IMG/VR virus record: IMGVR_UViG_3300010354_000496
Span: 1-27,510 of that record
Strand: one strand, 5' to 3'
From: a virus
Length of the DNA: 27,510 bases
A model generated the notes under the pieces. That model did not search any database. It saw only the letters and a list, made by a program, of their open reading frames with translations, and was not told the DNA's origin. Both the position numbers and the translations under genes were made by a program. The stretch's first letter is position 1. The number at the start of each line of letters is the position of its first letter. This document shows positions 6,531-12,526 of this stretch, in pieces.

Positions 6531-7220
6531 ATGTCTGAAGAAAACCAAGCTGTAGAGCCTGCGGCTTCTACGGTTGAAGTTGAAGCGCTGCAGCGCAGCA
6601 TCAGCAATCTTGAAAAGAAAAATCAAGAGCTAGCGGACGAAAAGCGAAAGCTCCGCAAATTTGAGCGGATGGCGGAATCGTTGCCAGATGGCGTTGACAT
6701 CAACGAACTCCTGGAATTCAAGCGACGTGCCGAGCAGGCAGAACTTGAATCTCAAGGAAAATACACCGAAGCTCGACAGGCTTTGGAGCAGCAGTTCCGC
6801 GAGGCGACGACGCAAAAGGACCAGCGCATTGCAGAACTTGAGTCCCGAGTGCGGGAACTTGAACTGCTCACACCAGCAGTCAGCGCATTAGCTGACATTG
6901 TTCACGATCCTGACTTGGTGCTTAAAACCAAGCTGAGCGCAGATCAAATCGAGCGTGAAGCTGATGGTACCGTCGTCGTTGTCGATGGTTACCAACGCAC
7001 GCCAGTTAGCGAGTGGGCAAAGCAAAGTCTGCCCGCCTGGATGCAAAAGCAACCAAAACCACAGGGCAGTGGTGCACCTGCAGGTCGCAGCACTGGCGAA
7101 GTACCTGCCGGGATTAAAAACCCATTCGCGCCCGAATCTTTTAACCTCACCGAGCAGTCGCGGTTATTCCGTACTGACCGTGATTTGTATGACAGGTTAA
7201 AAGCTGCAGCTGGACGTTAG
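6531..7220 (+). CDS. Capsid scaffolding protein
   Basis: The 229-residue protein is acidic at its N-terminus and has a long predicted coiled coil (about residues 18-120, with EALQRSISNLEKKNQELADE and repeated Glu/Arg/Leu heptads). A Pro/Gly-rich linker follows at about 165-190, and the end is short and basic (RDLYDRLKAAAGR). This shape and its position directly before the major capsid gene are typical of phage scaffolding proteins, which line the inside of the prohead and leave before or during packaging. The basic helix at the C-terminus would contact the capsid protein. No prohead protease gene is visible nearby. Confidence 0.85.
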   Translation: MSEENQAVEPAASTVEVEALQRSISNLEKKNQELADEKRKLRKFERMAESLPDGVDINELLEFKRRAEQAELESQGKYTEARQALEQQFREATTQKDQRIAELESRVRELELLTPAVSALADIVHDPDLVLKTKLSADQIEREADGTVVVVDGYQRTPVSEWAKQSLPAWMQKQPKPQGSGAPAGRSTGEVPAGIKNPFAPESFNLTEQSRLFRTDRDLYDRLKAAAGR

Positions 7221-7232
7221 ACTTTTAACGTA

Positions 7233-7263
7233 ACCGGCTGCGCTGGTATTTAGGGCTGCGCCC
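7233..7263 (+). promoter_or_regulatory. Two hairpins before the major capsid gene
   Basis: The 73-nt gap between scaffold and capsid holds two adjacent inverted repeats, both with a TGC loop. One pairs ACCGGC (7233-7238) with GCTGGT (7242-7247); the other pairs GGGC (7253-7256) with GCCC (7260-7263). A GAGG element at 7283-7286, seven bases before the capsid ATG, is a plausible Shine-Dalgarno. No T-run follows the stems. They may stabilise or process the capsid message. Confidence 0.4.
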
Positions 7264-7293
7264 GACACCGTAAACCAATCTTGAGGACTTGTC

Positions 7294-8322
7294 ATGGCGA
7301 CTCTTCGCTCTGACATCATCATCCCCGAGGTATTTACGCCTTACGTCATTGAGCAAACCACTCAGCGTGATGCCTTCCTGGCTAGCGGTGTGGTGCAGCC
7401 TATGGCGGAGCTGAATGCCACCGAGGGCGGTGATTTCATCAACGTTCCCTTCTGGAAAGCAAACCTTTCCGGTGATTTTGAAGTGCTGTCTGACAGCACC
7501 AGCCTGACCCCTGGCAAGATTCAAGCCGACAAGCAAGTTGGCGTGATCCTGCACCGTGGTCGTGCGTTTGAGGCTCGTGATCTTGCAGCCCTCGCTGCTG
7601 GTTCCGATCCGATGGCTGCCATTGGCGCCAAGATCGCTGATTACGTTGCAAACCAGCGTCAAAAGGATCTGCTGTCTAGCCTTGCTGGTGTGTTTGGCAG
7701 CCTTGGTGCCACCTCCAGCTCTGCTGCCTTCTTTGGTCTGACCATTGATGGCGAGTCTGGTGATACCCCGACTACGCTCAGCCCTCGTCACGTTGCTGAA
7801 GCTCGCTCCCTGCTGGGCGATCAAGGCGACAAGCTGGCTGCTGTTTGCATGCACTCCAAGGTCTACTACGACCTGGTTGAGCGTCGTGCAATCGACTACG
7901 TTTCCACCAACGAAGCTCGTGGCACTACCACGACTCAATCCGGTGGTTCCCTGGTTGCTGCCTACGGTGGCGATGTGACCGTGCCGACCTACATGGGTCT
8001 GCGCGTGATCGTGTCTGACGATGTGCAGACCGATGGCAGTGGTTCGACCACTGAGTATGCAACCTATTTCTTCACCCAAGGTGCTGTTGCCTCGGGCGAG
8101 CAAATGGCGATGCAAACTGAAACCGACCGTGACATCCTCGCCAAGAGCGATGCCATGTCGATTGACCTTCACTACTGCTACCACCCCGTTGGTGCTAAGT
8201 GGGCGGTGACTACCACCAACCCCACCCGCGCTCAGCTGGAAACTGTTGGCAACTGGTCGAAGGTGTACGAGCTGAAGAACCTCGGCGTCGTGCGGGCCAC
8301 CAATACATCCAACATGGATTGA
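7294..8322 (+). CDS. Major capsid protein (HK97-fold)
   Basis: The 342-residue protein forms the icosahedral shell. The N-terminus (TLRSDIIIPEVFTPYVIEQT) and the following VPFWK / LTPGKIQADKQVGVILHRGRAFE / DLAALAAGSDPMAAIGAKIA segments match the pattern of phage coat proteins of the HK97-like fold. The spine-like helix at about 105-135 (IADYVANQRQKDLL) and the LxAVCMHSKVYYDLVE helix support this. Length, the preceding scaffold and the following decoration-like gene agree. There is no obvious N-terminal delta domain or protease site, so maturation may not need cleavage. Codon use is rich in preferred, C-ending codons compared with its neighbours, as expected for a highly expressed gene. A GAGG site precedes the ATG. 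Confidence 0.92.
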   Translation: MATLRSDIIIPEVFTPYVIEQTTQRDAFLASGVVQPMAELNATEGGDFINVPFWKANLSGDFEVLSDSTSLTPGKIQADKQVGVILHRGRAFEARDLAALAAGSDPMAAIGAKIADYVANQRQKDLLSSLAGVFGSLGATSSSAAFFGLTIDGESGDTPTTLSPRHVAEARSLLGDQGDKLAAVCMHSKVYYDLVERRAIDYVSTNEARGTTTTQSGGSLVAAYGGDVTVPTYMGLRVIVSDDVQTDGSGSTTEYATYFFTQGAVASGEQMAMQTETDRDILAKSDAMSIDLHYCYHPVGAKWAVTTTNPTRAQLETVGNWSKVYELKNLGVVRATNTSNMD

Positions 8323-8333
8323 GGTAACTAGTC

Positions 8334-8726
8334 ATGGCTTCTATTTTTGAACTAGAGAATCCCGCTTTCGGGAATATCTATCGGAAGACCACCGTTACCT
8401 CGCTGGCTGCTTCTGGTAACCAAACCGCCACTGCCGCTCGCCTGCTCGGCGGCGTGATGGTCTCGACTGCCACTGCCGCATTTAACCTCACCACCGCCAC
8501 TGGTGCTGAGATTTGTGCTGCTCTGGACGCCGTTGGCCAAAACGTCGTTGGAATCAGTTTTGAGTTCAGCGTGGTGAACCTTGGCACTTCCACTTTCCAC
8601 ATCACCCTGGTGGCTGGCGCTACTGGTGTGACCGTTAGTGGCGATGCGATTGTGGAAGCAGGTACTTCTAGCACCTTCCGTGCTGTGGTCACCGCTGCCA
8701 ACACCGTCGTGATCTACAAGGTCTGA
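8334..8726 (+). CDS. Probable capsid decoration protein
   Basis: The 130-residue product is almost entirely beta-strand and rich in Ala, Thr, Val and Gly (ARLLGGVMVSTATAAFNLTT, ITLVAGATGVTVSGDA), ending in a hydrophobic strand (NTVVIYKV). It follows the capsid gene by 11 nt and has similar C-rich codon use, suggesting high expression. Small beta-rich proteins in this place often bind the capsid surface as cement or decoration proteins. No specific family is recognised, so the role is inferred from position and composition. Its TGA overlaps the next ATG (TGATG). Confidence 0.6.
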   Translation: MASIFELENPAFGNIYRKTTVTSLAASGNQTATAARLLGGVMVSTATAAFNLTTATGAEICAALDAVGQNVVGISFEFSVVNLGTSTFHITLVAGATGVTVSGDAIVEAGTSSTFRAVVTAANTVVIYKV

Positions 8727-8923
8727 TGGGTCTGTTCGCCTTTAGGCGACGCCAGGAACGTGAGGCTGCTTCTAACGAGGCAGCCTCTTTTCCTATTGCG
8801 GAGCCCACTCCTAAACTTGAAGTAACCTCGGAACCTACCGATGGCAGTAGTAATCGACGCAACGGTAGGGGGCGCAAACGCCAACAGCTACCTGACGCTG
8901 GCAGCAGCCCAGAATCTGATTGA
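8726..8923 (+). CDS. Small disordered basic protein, 65 residues
   Basis: The frame begins on the preceding stop (TGATG) with MGLFAFRRRQERE, an amphipathic basic start. A Pro/Glu-rich linker and a highly basic segment follow (NRRNGRGRKRQQ). The last 83 bases run out of frame over the start of the connector gene at 8841. Codon content before the overlap is phage-like and the coupling is exact, so I favour a real gene, but nothing identifies its function. Predicted disorder suggests a peptide that binds nucleic acid or capsid. Confidence 0.55.
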   Translation: MGLFAFRRRQEREAASNEAASFPIAEPTPKLEVTSEPTDGSSNRRNGRGRKRQQLPDAGSSPESD

Positions 8924-9407
8924 CGGTTTCGTCGAGGACGACGATGTAACCGCATGGAGTACAGCCACTACTGATCAAAAAAATCGTGCGCTTGTATCGG
9001 CTACTCAGCGACTTGACCGTGAGCGTTTTCTAGGTGCTCGCGCTACTGACACGCAAGCATTGCAGTGGCCGCGAACAGGTGTACGTAAACCCGATACTTA
9101 TATCAATACCTACGCCGTAGGCTTCCCGTTTCGCATTACTACTGACTATTTCACCGATACTGAAATTCCTAGTCAGGTGAAGTACGCGCAATGCGTGCTA
9201 GCTGTTTATCTGAACAACAATAAAGACGGTCTTAGTCTGTCTGGCGTTGAAGATTACAAGCGCGTTCAAATTGGTAGCCTTAGCGTTGAGACAGCAGGCG
9301 CCAGCAACATGGCAGCTGGTGCTGATCGTGTACCACCAATCTTTGAACGGTATTTGACTGGTCTTAGAATTAGTGGACCAGGCAATTTTTCTATTCGCCG
9401 GAGTTAA
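8841..9407 (+). CDS. Head-tail connector (DnaT-like domain family)
   Basis: The 188-residue protein starts with VIDATVGGANANSYLTLAAAQNLIDGF and continues with DQKNRALVSATQRLDRERFLGARA and QALQWPRTGV. This is the pattern of the phage family annotated as DnaT-like. These proteins are helical adaptor proteins that sit below the portal and join head to tail; the DnaT label reflects distant fold similarity, not replication. The two Gln/Trp helices and the WPRTG motif are clear. The ATG lies inside the preceding small gene. It leads the set of neck proteins that ends with the tail terminator. Confidence 0.8.
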   Translation: MAVVIDATVGGANANSYLTLAAAQNLIDGFVEDDDVTAWSTATTDQKNRALVSATQRLDRERFLGARATDTQALQWPRTGVRKPDTYINTYAVGFPFRITTDYFTDTEIPSQVKYAQCVLAVYLNNNKDGLSLSGVEDYKRVQIGSLSVETAGASNMAAGADRVPPIFERYLTGLRISGPGNFSIRRS

Positions 9408-9409
9408 TC

Positions 9410-9646
9410 ATGGCTGATTTTGATTCTTACAATATCGGTTTTGAATACATCACCGATACCGCTGCTCATGTTGGTCGATTCTGGAAATTGTACGCCTTGG
9501 CTGATGCAGTAATTAGTACTGCTACCGTTCAAAACGCTAGTGGTAATGACTTTACTTCTGTGCCGCTTGGCAAAGGTGATGAGATTGAAGGCGTATTTAC
9601 CAGCGTGACACTGGCATCTGGCAAAATTGTTGCTTACAAAATTTAA
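9410..9646 (+). CDS. Small beta-rich protein, first of a tandem related pair
   Basis: The 78-residue protein begins two bases after the connector gene. It shares with the next gene the segments TAAHVGRFWKLYAL and GVFTSVTLASGKIVAYKI, both likely strands, and similar length, so the two are paralogues. It has no signal peptide or membrane segment. Similar small beta proteins are found in phage head or neck regions and may decorate the capsid or neck. Function is not known. Its divergence from its neighbour shows the duplication is not recent. Confidence 0.7.
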   Translation: MADFDSYNIGFEYITDTAAHVGRFWKLYALADAVISTATVQNASGNDFTSVPLGKGDEIEGVFTSVTLASGKIVAYKI

Positions 9647-9648
9647 TC

Positions 9649-9897
9649 ATGAGCGACTCTAACATTTACGGCATTGATTACGCGATTGGTGCCACATTCA
9701 TAGCCGGTACAGCGACACATACTGGTCGTTGGGGTGCAATCCATTTCACGAGTAATACTCAAATCGATACTATCATCGCTCAAAACTACGACGGATCAAC
9801 ATTATCTGGAAATTCATTTTCAGCGGCAACAACTTTATATGGCGTCTTTACCAGTATCAAATTGCAGAATGGGCACTGCGTTGCCTATAAGCTCTGA
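9649..9897 (+). CDS. Small beta-rich protein, second of a tandem related pair
   Basis: The 82-residue protein lies two bases after its paralogue. It has the shared HTGRWGAIHFTSNTQID and LYGVFTSIKLQNGHCVAYKL segments and a SGNSF motif matching SGNDF in the first copy. The pattern of four to six strands suggests a small barrel or sandwich. Its stop overlaps the next start (TGATG). The pair may assemble together as a homo- or heteromeric ring or decoration, but that is inference, and no named family is recognised. Confidence 0.7.
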   Translation: MSDSNIYGIDYAIGATFIAGTATHTGRWGAIHFTSNTQIDTIIAQNYDGSTLSGNSFSAATTLYGVFTSIKLQNGHCVAYKL

Positions 9898-10256
9898 TGG
9901 CGCTTTCAACTTCGCTACGAAAGACTGCCAGCAAGCTGATGGCAAAGTTTGGTGGCGAAGCAACCATCCGTAGTATTACTGTTGGCGCTTACAACACTAC
10001 AACTGGTACTGTCGCTGAAACGGTTACCGATATTGCGATCCGTGGTGTGCTGGACGATGTAAATCTGCGGGAGGTTAACGACTTAGTTCAAGCCGGTGAT
10101 AAACGCCTGATCATTGCAGCACTTGATCTAAATGGCACGCTACCAACGACGACAATGCGTGTTGTTATTGGAAGCCGTAGCTTGCAGGTGATTGAAGTAA
10201 AAACAATTGAACAGAATAACGAGCCAATCACTTACGAGTTAATCCTGAGGGACTGA
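9897..10256 (+). CDS. Probable head closure / neck protein
   Basis: The 119-residue protein has a short helical N-terminus (LRKTASKLMAKFG), then a beta-rich body (ATIRSITVGAYNTTTG, DIAIRGVLDDVN, DKRLIIAALDLNG, VIGSRSLQVIEVKTIEQ). This layout and size resemble head closure or stopper proteins (SPP1 gp16 / lambda gpFII type), which seal the portal after packaging and receive the tail. Position between the connector and the gp10-like protein agrees. It is coupled to both neighbours by TGATG overlaps. Confidence 0.7.
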   Translation: MALSTSLRKTASKLMAKFGGEATIRSITVGAYNTTTGTVAETVTDIAIRGVLDDVNLREVNDLVQAGDKRLIIAALDLNGTLPTTTMRVVIGSRSLQVIEVKTIEQNNEPITYELILRD

Positions 10257-10681
10257 TGGCGCGAATCATCAACGTAGGCGACATCGGAGATTATGCACAG
10301 CAGCAGTATGAGAAGTTACTGCGGGCTTCAGTACTCGAGACCGATGCAATGCTTAAACAGGCAAGTCCGGTAAAGTCGGGCAGGTTTAAAGTTAGCTGGC
10401 AAGTCGGTGAAAACAGCGCTGATGGGCAGCCTGCACCACCAGGTGAGTACGGCAACAAACTTATGCCGCCTACTGGCTCAAACTATCAAGTGGGACAGGA
10501 AAAAATCGGCAATGTCTATTCGGTGCATAACAACCTGCCATATGCCGTACGGTTGGCCGAAGGCTGGTCCAAACAGACCGCAAATGCTCCTGGTGGACAG
10601 GCTGGGTGGATCCAGGGTATTGCTAAAGATGTGCAAGGTAGAGTGCTAAAAGCAGCAGCACGCATAGGCAGGGAATCATGA
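10256..10681 (+). CDS. HK97 gp10-like neck / tail completion protein
   Basis: The 141-residue protein has an N-terminal helix, then the signature of the HK97 gp10-like family: ASPVKSGRFKVSWQVG, a loop region, and VYSVHNNLPYAVRLAEGWSK followed by a GGQAGWIQG segment and a C-terminal helix. Members are minor proteins involved in head-tail joining or tail completion. The conserved SPVxSGRxxxSW and NxxPYAxxLExGWS motifs are intact. It overlaps the next gene by four bases (ATGA). Confidence 0.82.
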   Translation: MARIINVGDIGDYAQQQYEKLLRASVLETDAMLKQASPVKSGRFKVSWQVGENSADGQPAPPGEYGNKLMPPTGSNYQVGQEKIGNVYSVHNNLPYAVRLAEGWSKQTANAPGGQAGWIQGIAKDVQGRVLKAAARIGRES

Positions 10682-11100
10682 GTAGCACGCTGAATGATGT
10701 CCGCGCAGCTATCGAGGGGCGTATAGCAACTCAGATGGCGATTGCACCTGCATATCCAGTAAGTTATCAAAACGTACCATTTACGCCACCTAATAACAGC
10801 CCTTGGCTGCAAGCATTTATTCGCTTTGGTGATAATGCATATGCCACTTTGCTCCCCATAGGTAGTTCAGGTTTTAATCGTCATAATGGGACATTGGTGG
10901 TCAATATCTTTACCCCTATCGGTGTTGGCGCTGCCGCAAATTTTACAATCGCAGAGCGTGTAAAAGACTTATTTGATCGCGCTAAGTTTTCCAGTATTAT
11001 CTTTGATCCTGTCTCTGGTCCTGCTCAGGTAACGTCTGCTGCGCCTGAGGCTTACTATCAAACTCAGTTAACGGCTACATTTGAAGCGTATGTAGACTGA
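10678..11100 (+). CDS. Tail terminator protein (DUF4128-like)
   Basis: The 140-residue product has helix-beta architecture with VRAAIEGRIATQM at the start and then PVSYQNVPFTPPNNSPWLQA, NGTLVVNIFTPIGVGAA and a closing AERVKDLFDRAKF helix. The pattern of a helix, then an N-x-PF/PP...PWL segment, matches the DUF4128 group of tail terminators (lambda gpU-like). These cap the tube at its correct length and provide the head-binding face. It is the last gene before the major tail tube protein, as expected. Confidence 0.78.
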   Translation: MSSTLNDVRAAIEGRIATQMAIAPAYPVSYQNVPFTPPNNSPWLQAFIRFGDNAYATLLPIGSSGFNRHNGTLVVNIFTPIGVGAAANFTIAERVKDLFDRAKFSSIIFDPVSGPAQVTSAAPEAYYQTQLTATFEAYVD

Positions 11101-11115
11101 CGGTAGCCACTACCG
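11101..11115 (+). promoter_or_regulatory. Hairpin just before the major tail protein gene
   Basis: The perfect six-pair stem CGGTAG (11101-11106) and CTACCG (11110-11115), with a CCA loop, starts right after the upstream stop and ends seven bases before the ATG. No T-run follows. It resembles the hairpins before the scaffold and capsid genes. Confidence 0.4.
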
Positions 11116-11122
11116 TTCAACA

Positions 11123-11881
11123 ATGGCTGTCACTGTTTTGTCCGGTACGTCCGGCGCCCTTTACTACAAGCCCGCTGGCACCACCGGAACATTCCGTGAA
11201 GCTGCCGTTAACACAGGCACAGATACCATCACTGTTGAGTCCTACTTGAATTTCAAAGTAGGCGATCCAGTTAAGTTTCGCCTGTTTAACACTCAGACTG
11301 GTGGCGTTGGTTCTGGCACCCTTCCGGCTCCCCTGGATGCAGCCACTACCTACTATGTGATTTCTTACACGGCAGCTTCTGGCGCCCTGCAAGTGTCCAC
11401 TACGGCTGGTGGTGTAGCAGTCAACCTGTCCGACGATGGTACTGCCGCTGCACCCAACGAATTTGAAGTCTTTTACGCAGACTTTGCTGCCGTTGGTCAA
11501 GTGCAGAGCTGGTCTTTCGAGATCAGCCGTGCTGAGATTGATGTAACCACCATTGGTCAAACTATCGGACAATATGCGCCTTTCCGCGCCTATATCCCTG
11601 GTTTTGCTGATGGCAGCGGCACTGCCAGCATCTATGTCACCAATGAAGATGCTGCATTGTCCAACCGCATGATCGAGGATGTGGTGCAGCGCCAGCAAGT
11701 TGGCTGTGCATTCAAGCTTTATACCGATAAGGCAAGCTCGGAAGCTCTTAGCCGCTCCATTTCGATGGATGCCGTGTTGCTAACCGCAAACTTGAACATC
11801 AACCCCGACGATGCTCAAATGGTGGAGATTACATTCCGCCCGGCTGGCACTCCTAGCTTCGACTTCAGCACCACCGCTTAA
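11123..11881 (+). CDS. Major tail tube protein with inserted domain
   Basis: The 252-residue protein is beta-rich and in the right place for the tube subunit. Residues about 128-190 carry a tail-tube-like core with SWSFEISRAEIDVTTIGQ. At about 44-118 it has an inserted module (FKVGDPVKFRLF, LPAPLDAATTYYVIS, LQVSTTAGGVAVNLSDDGTA) that recurs in many phage tail and fibre proteins and would project from the tube surface. Codon use is C-rich, as in the capsid gene. A strong terminator follows at once. Hundreds of copies would stack into the non-contractile tube; no sheath gene is present. Confidence 0.85.
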   Translation: MAVTVLSGTSGALYYKPAGTTGTFREAAVNTGTDTITVESYLNFKVGDPVKFRLFNTQTGGVGSGTLPAPLDAATTYYVISYTAASGALQVSTTAGGVAVNLSDDGTAAAPNEFEVFYADFAAVGQVQSWSFEISRAEIDVTTIGQTIGQYAPFRAYIPGFADGSGTASIYVTNEDAALSNRMIEDVVQRQQVGCAFKLYTDKASSEALSRSISMDAVLLTANLNINPDDAQMVEITFRPAGTPSFDFSTTA

Positions 11882-11903
11882 GTCAACACACAGGTGATTG
11901 GGT

Positions 11904-11931
11904 GCCCCGGCATTGCGTCCGGGGCTTTTTT
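11904..11931 (+). terminator. Intrinsic terminator after the tail tube gene
   Basis: A perfect seven-pair GC stem, GCCCCGG (11904-11910) with CCGGGGC (11919-11925), has an eight-base loop and is followed by six T residues. This is the clearest terminator in the window. It separates the abundant head and tube messages from the tail assembly genes. Confidence 0.92.
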
Positions 11932-11963
11932 GTACTTATAGTGGGGCGACCTCATAAATACTT

Positions 11964-12320
11964 ATGGCTCAGACCAATTCGACCATGCGGGCTCTGGACC
12001 GGCTCAAGAAAGCAGCTAATCTTGTCCCGATCAAAAAAAGCGTTGAGCTGAGCAACGGAGATGTCTTTGAGTTCTACTGCCGTCCGCTCACCATGGCAGA
12101 GCGCGAGCGTGCTCTGAAAGAAGCAGGCACCGATGAAGCCAACGCATTTGCCTTGCAGCTGCTGATCGCCAAGGCAATGGATGAGAATGGTCGGCCATGC
12201 TTCAGGGCTGGCGAGATTGCTGAGCTGAAAGAAGAAACGCTGGATGCCGATCTACAAAGTCTGATGCTGGCTGTGATCACCGACAAGTATGACAGCATCG
12301 AGGTGGACGCAAAAAACTAA
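11964..12320 (+). CDS. Tail assembly chaperone, short form (gpG-like)
   Basis: The 118-residue protein lies between tube and tape measure genes, the fixed place for tail assembly chaperones. It has a central strand segment (VELSNGDVFEFYCRPLTMAE) and helices rich in Glu, Ala and Leu. The frame ends with GAC GCA AAA AAC TAA, so the slippery heptamer A AAA AAC overlaps the last codons (12311-12317) and the stop follows at once. This short form is made when ribosomes do not shift. It should bind the tape measure protein and recruit tube subunits. No Shine-Dalgarno is seen before the ATG. Confidence 0.85.
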   Translation: MAQTNSTMRALDRLKKAANLVPIKKSVELSNGDVFEFYCRPLTMAERERALKEAGTDEANAFALQLLIAKAMDENGRPCFRAGEIAELKEETLDADLQSLMLAVITDKYDSIEVDAKN

Positions 12321-12508
12321 TCAAGCTGGTCAAACAAGATCATCTGCTGCGGCTGATGATGCGTGTGGCCAGAGATTTAGGGTATACGTTATCTGAGCTG
12401 AATGAACGGATGACTTTTGAAGAACTTCAGCTCTGGGGCTTGCTCTATCAAGCTGAGAACCAGGAAATCGAAGAAGCTAACCGCAAAGTCAGCCGTCGTA
12501 GAATGTAA
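11964..12508 (+). CDS. Tail assembly chaperone, long form by -1 frameshift (gpGT-like)
   Basis: Slipping back one base at AAAAAAC (12311-12317) avoids the TAA and continues in the -1 frame to TAA 12506-12508. The product has 181 residues, 118 from the first frame and 63 added. The added part is helical: LIKLVKQDHLLRLMMRVARD, then LSELNERMTFEELQLWGLLYQ, ending in a basic tail. The downstream frame has no start codon until ATG 12356, well inside the conserved-looking helix. A possible stimulatory hairpin (ATCATC 12339-12344, GATGAT 12355-12360) lies 21 nt after the site. Lambda gpG/gpGT and most long-tailed siphophages use the same arrangement. The extension normally binds the tube protein. Confidence 0.85.
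12311..12317 (+). promoter_or_regulatory. Programmed -1 frameshift site, A AAA AAC
   Basis: The heptamer fits the X XXY YYZ rule in the frame of the chaperone gene. It is followed directly by the zero-frame stop, and the -1 frame is open for 63 more codons. Confidence 0.88.
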
Positions 12509-12513
12509 GGAGG
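12507..12513 (+). promoter_or_regulatory. Strong Shine-Dalgarno before tape measure gene
   Basis: AAGGAGG is the best ribosome binding site in the window, 13 bases before the ATG at 12527. It also overlaps the stop of the frameshift product. Most other genes here lack such a site. Confidence 0.7.
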
Positions 12514-12526
12514 CATTGGGCGGATC

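Noticed and set aside
7225-8184. 319-residue open frame on the minus strand across the capsid gene
   Set aside because: It is exactly antisense to a clear capsid gene with strong codon bias, begins and ends with no regulatory signal, and encodes a composition-driven protein with no recognisable motif.
11117-11698. 193-residue minus-strand frame across the tail tube gene
   Set aside because: Mirror of the same codon bias as in the capsid gene; no start context, and no other minus-strand gene nearby.
11930-11958. Promoter with TTGTAC and CATAAA spaced by 17 nt after the terminator
   Set aside because: Spacing is right but the boxes match the consensus poorly (3/6 and 4/6), and the start of transcription would fall on the ATG. 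Kept only as a weak possibility.
12356-12508. Independent gene starting at ATG 12356 in the chaperone -1 frame
   Set aside because: The frame is open and helix-forming upstream to the slippery site, and the frameshift arrangement explains it better.
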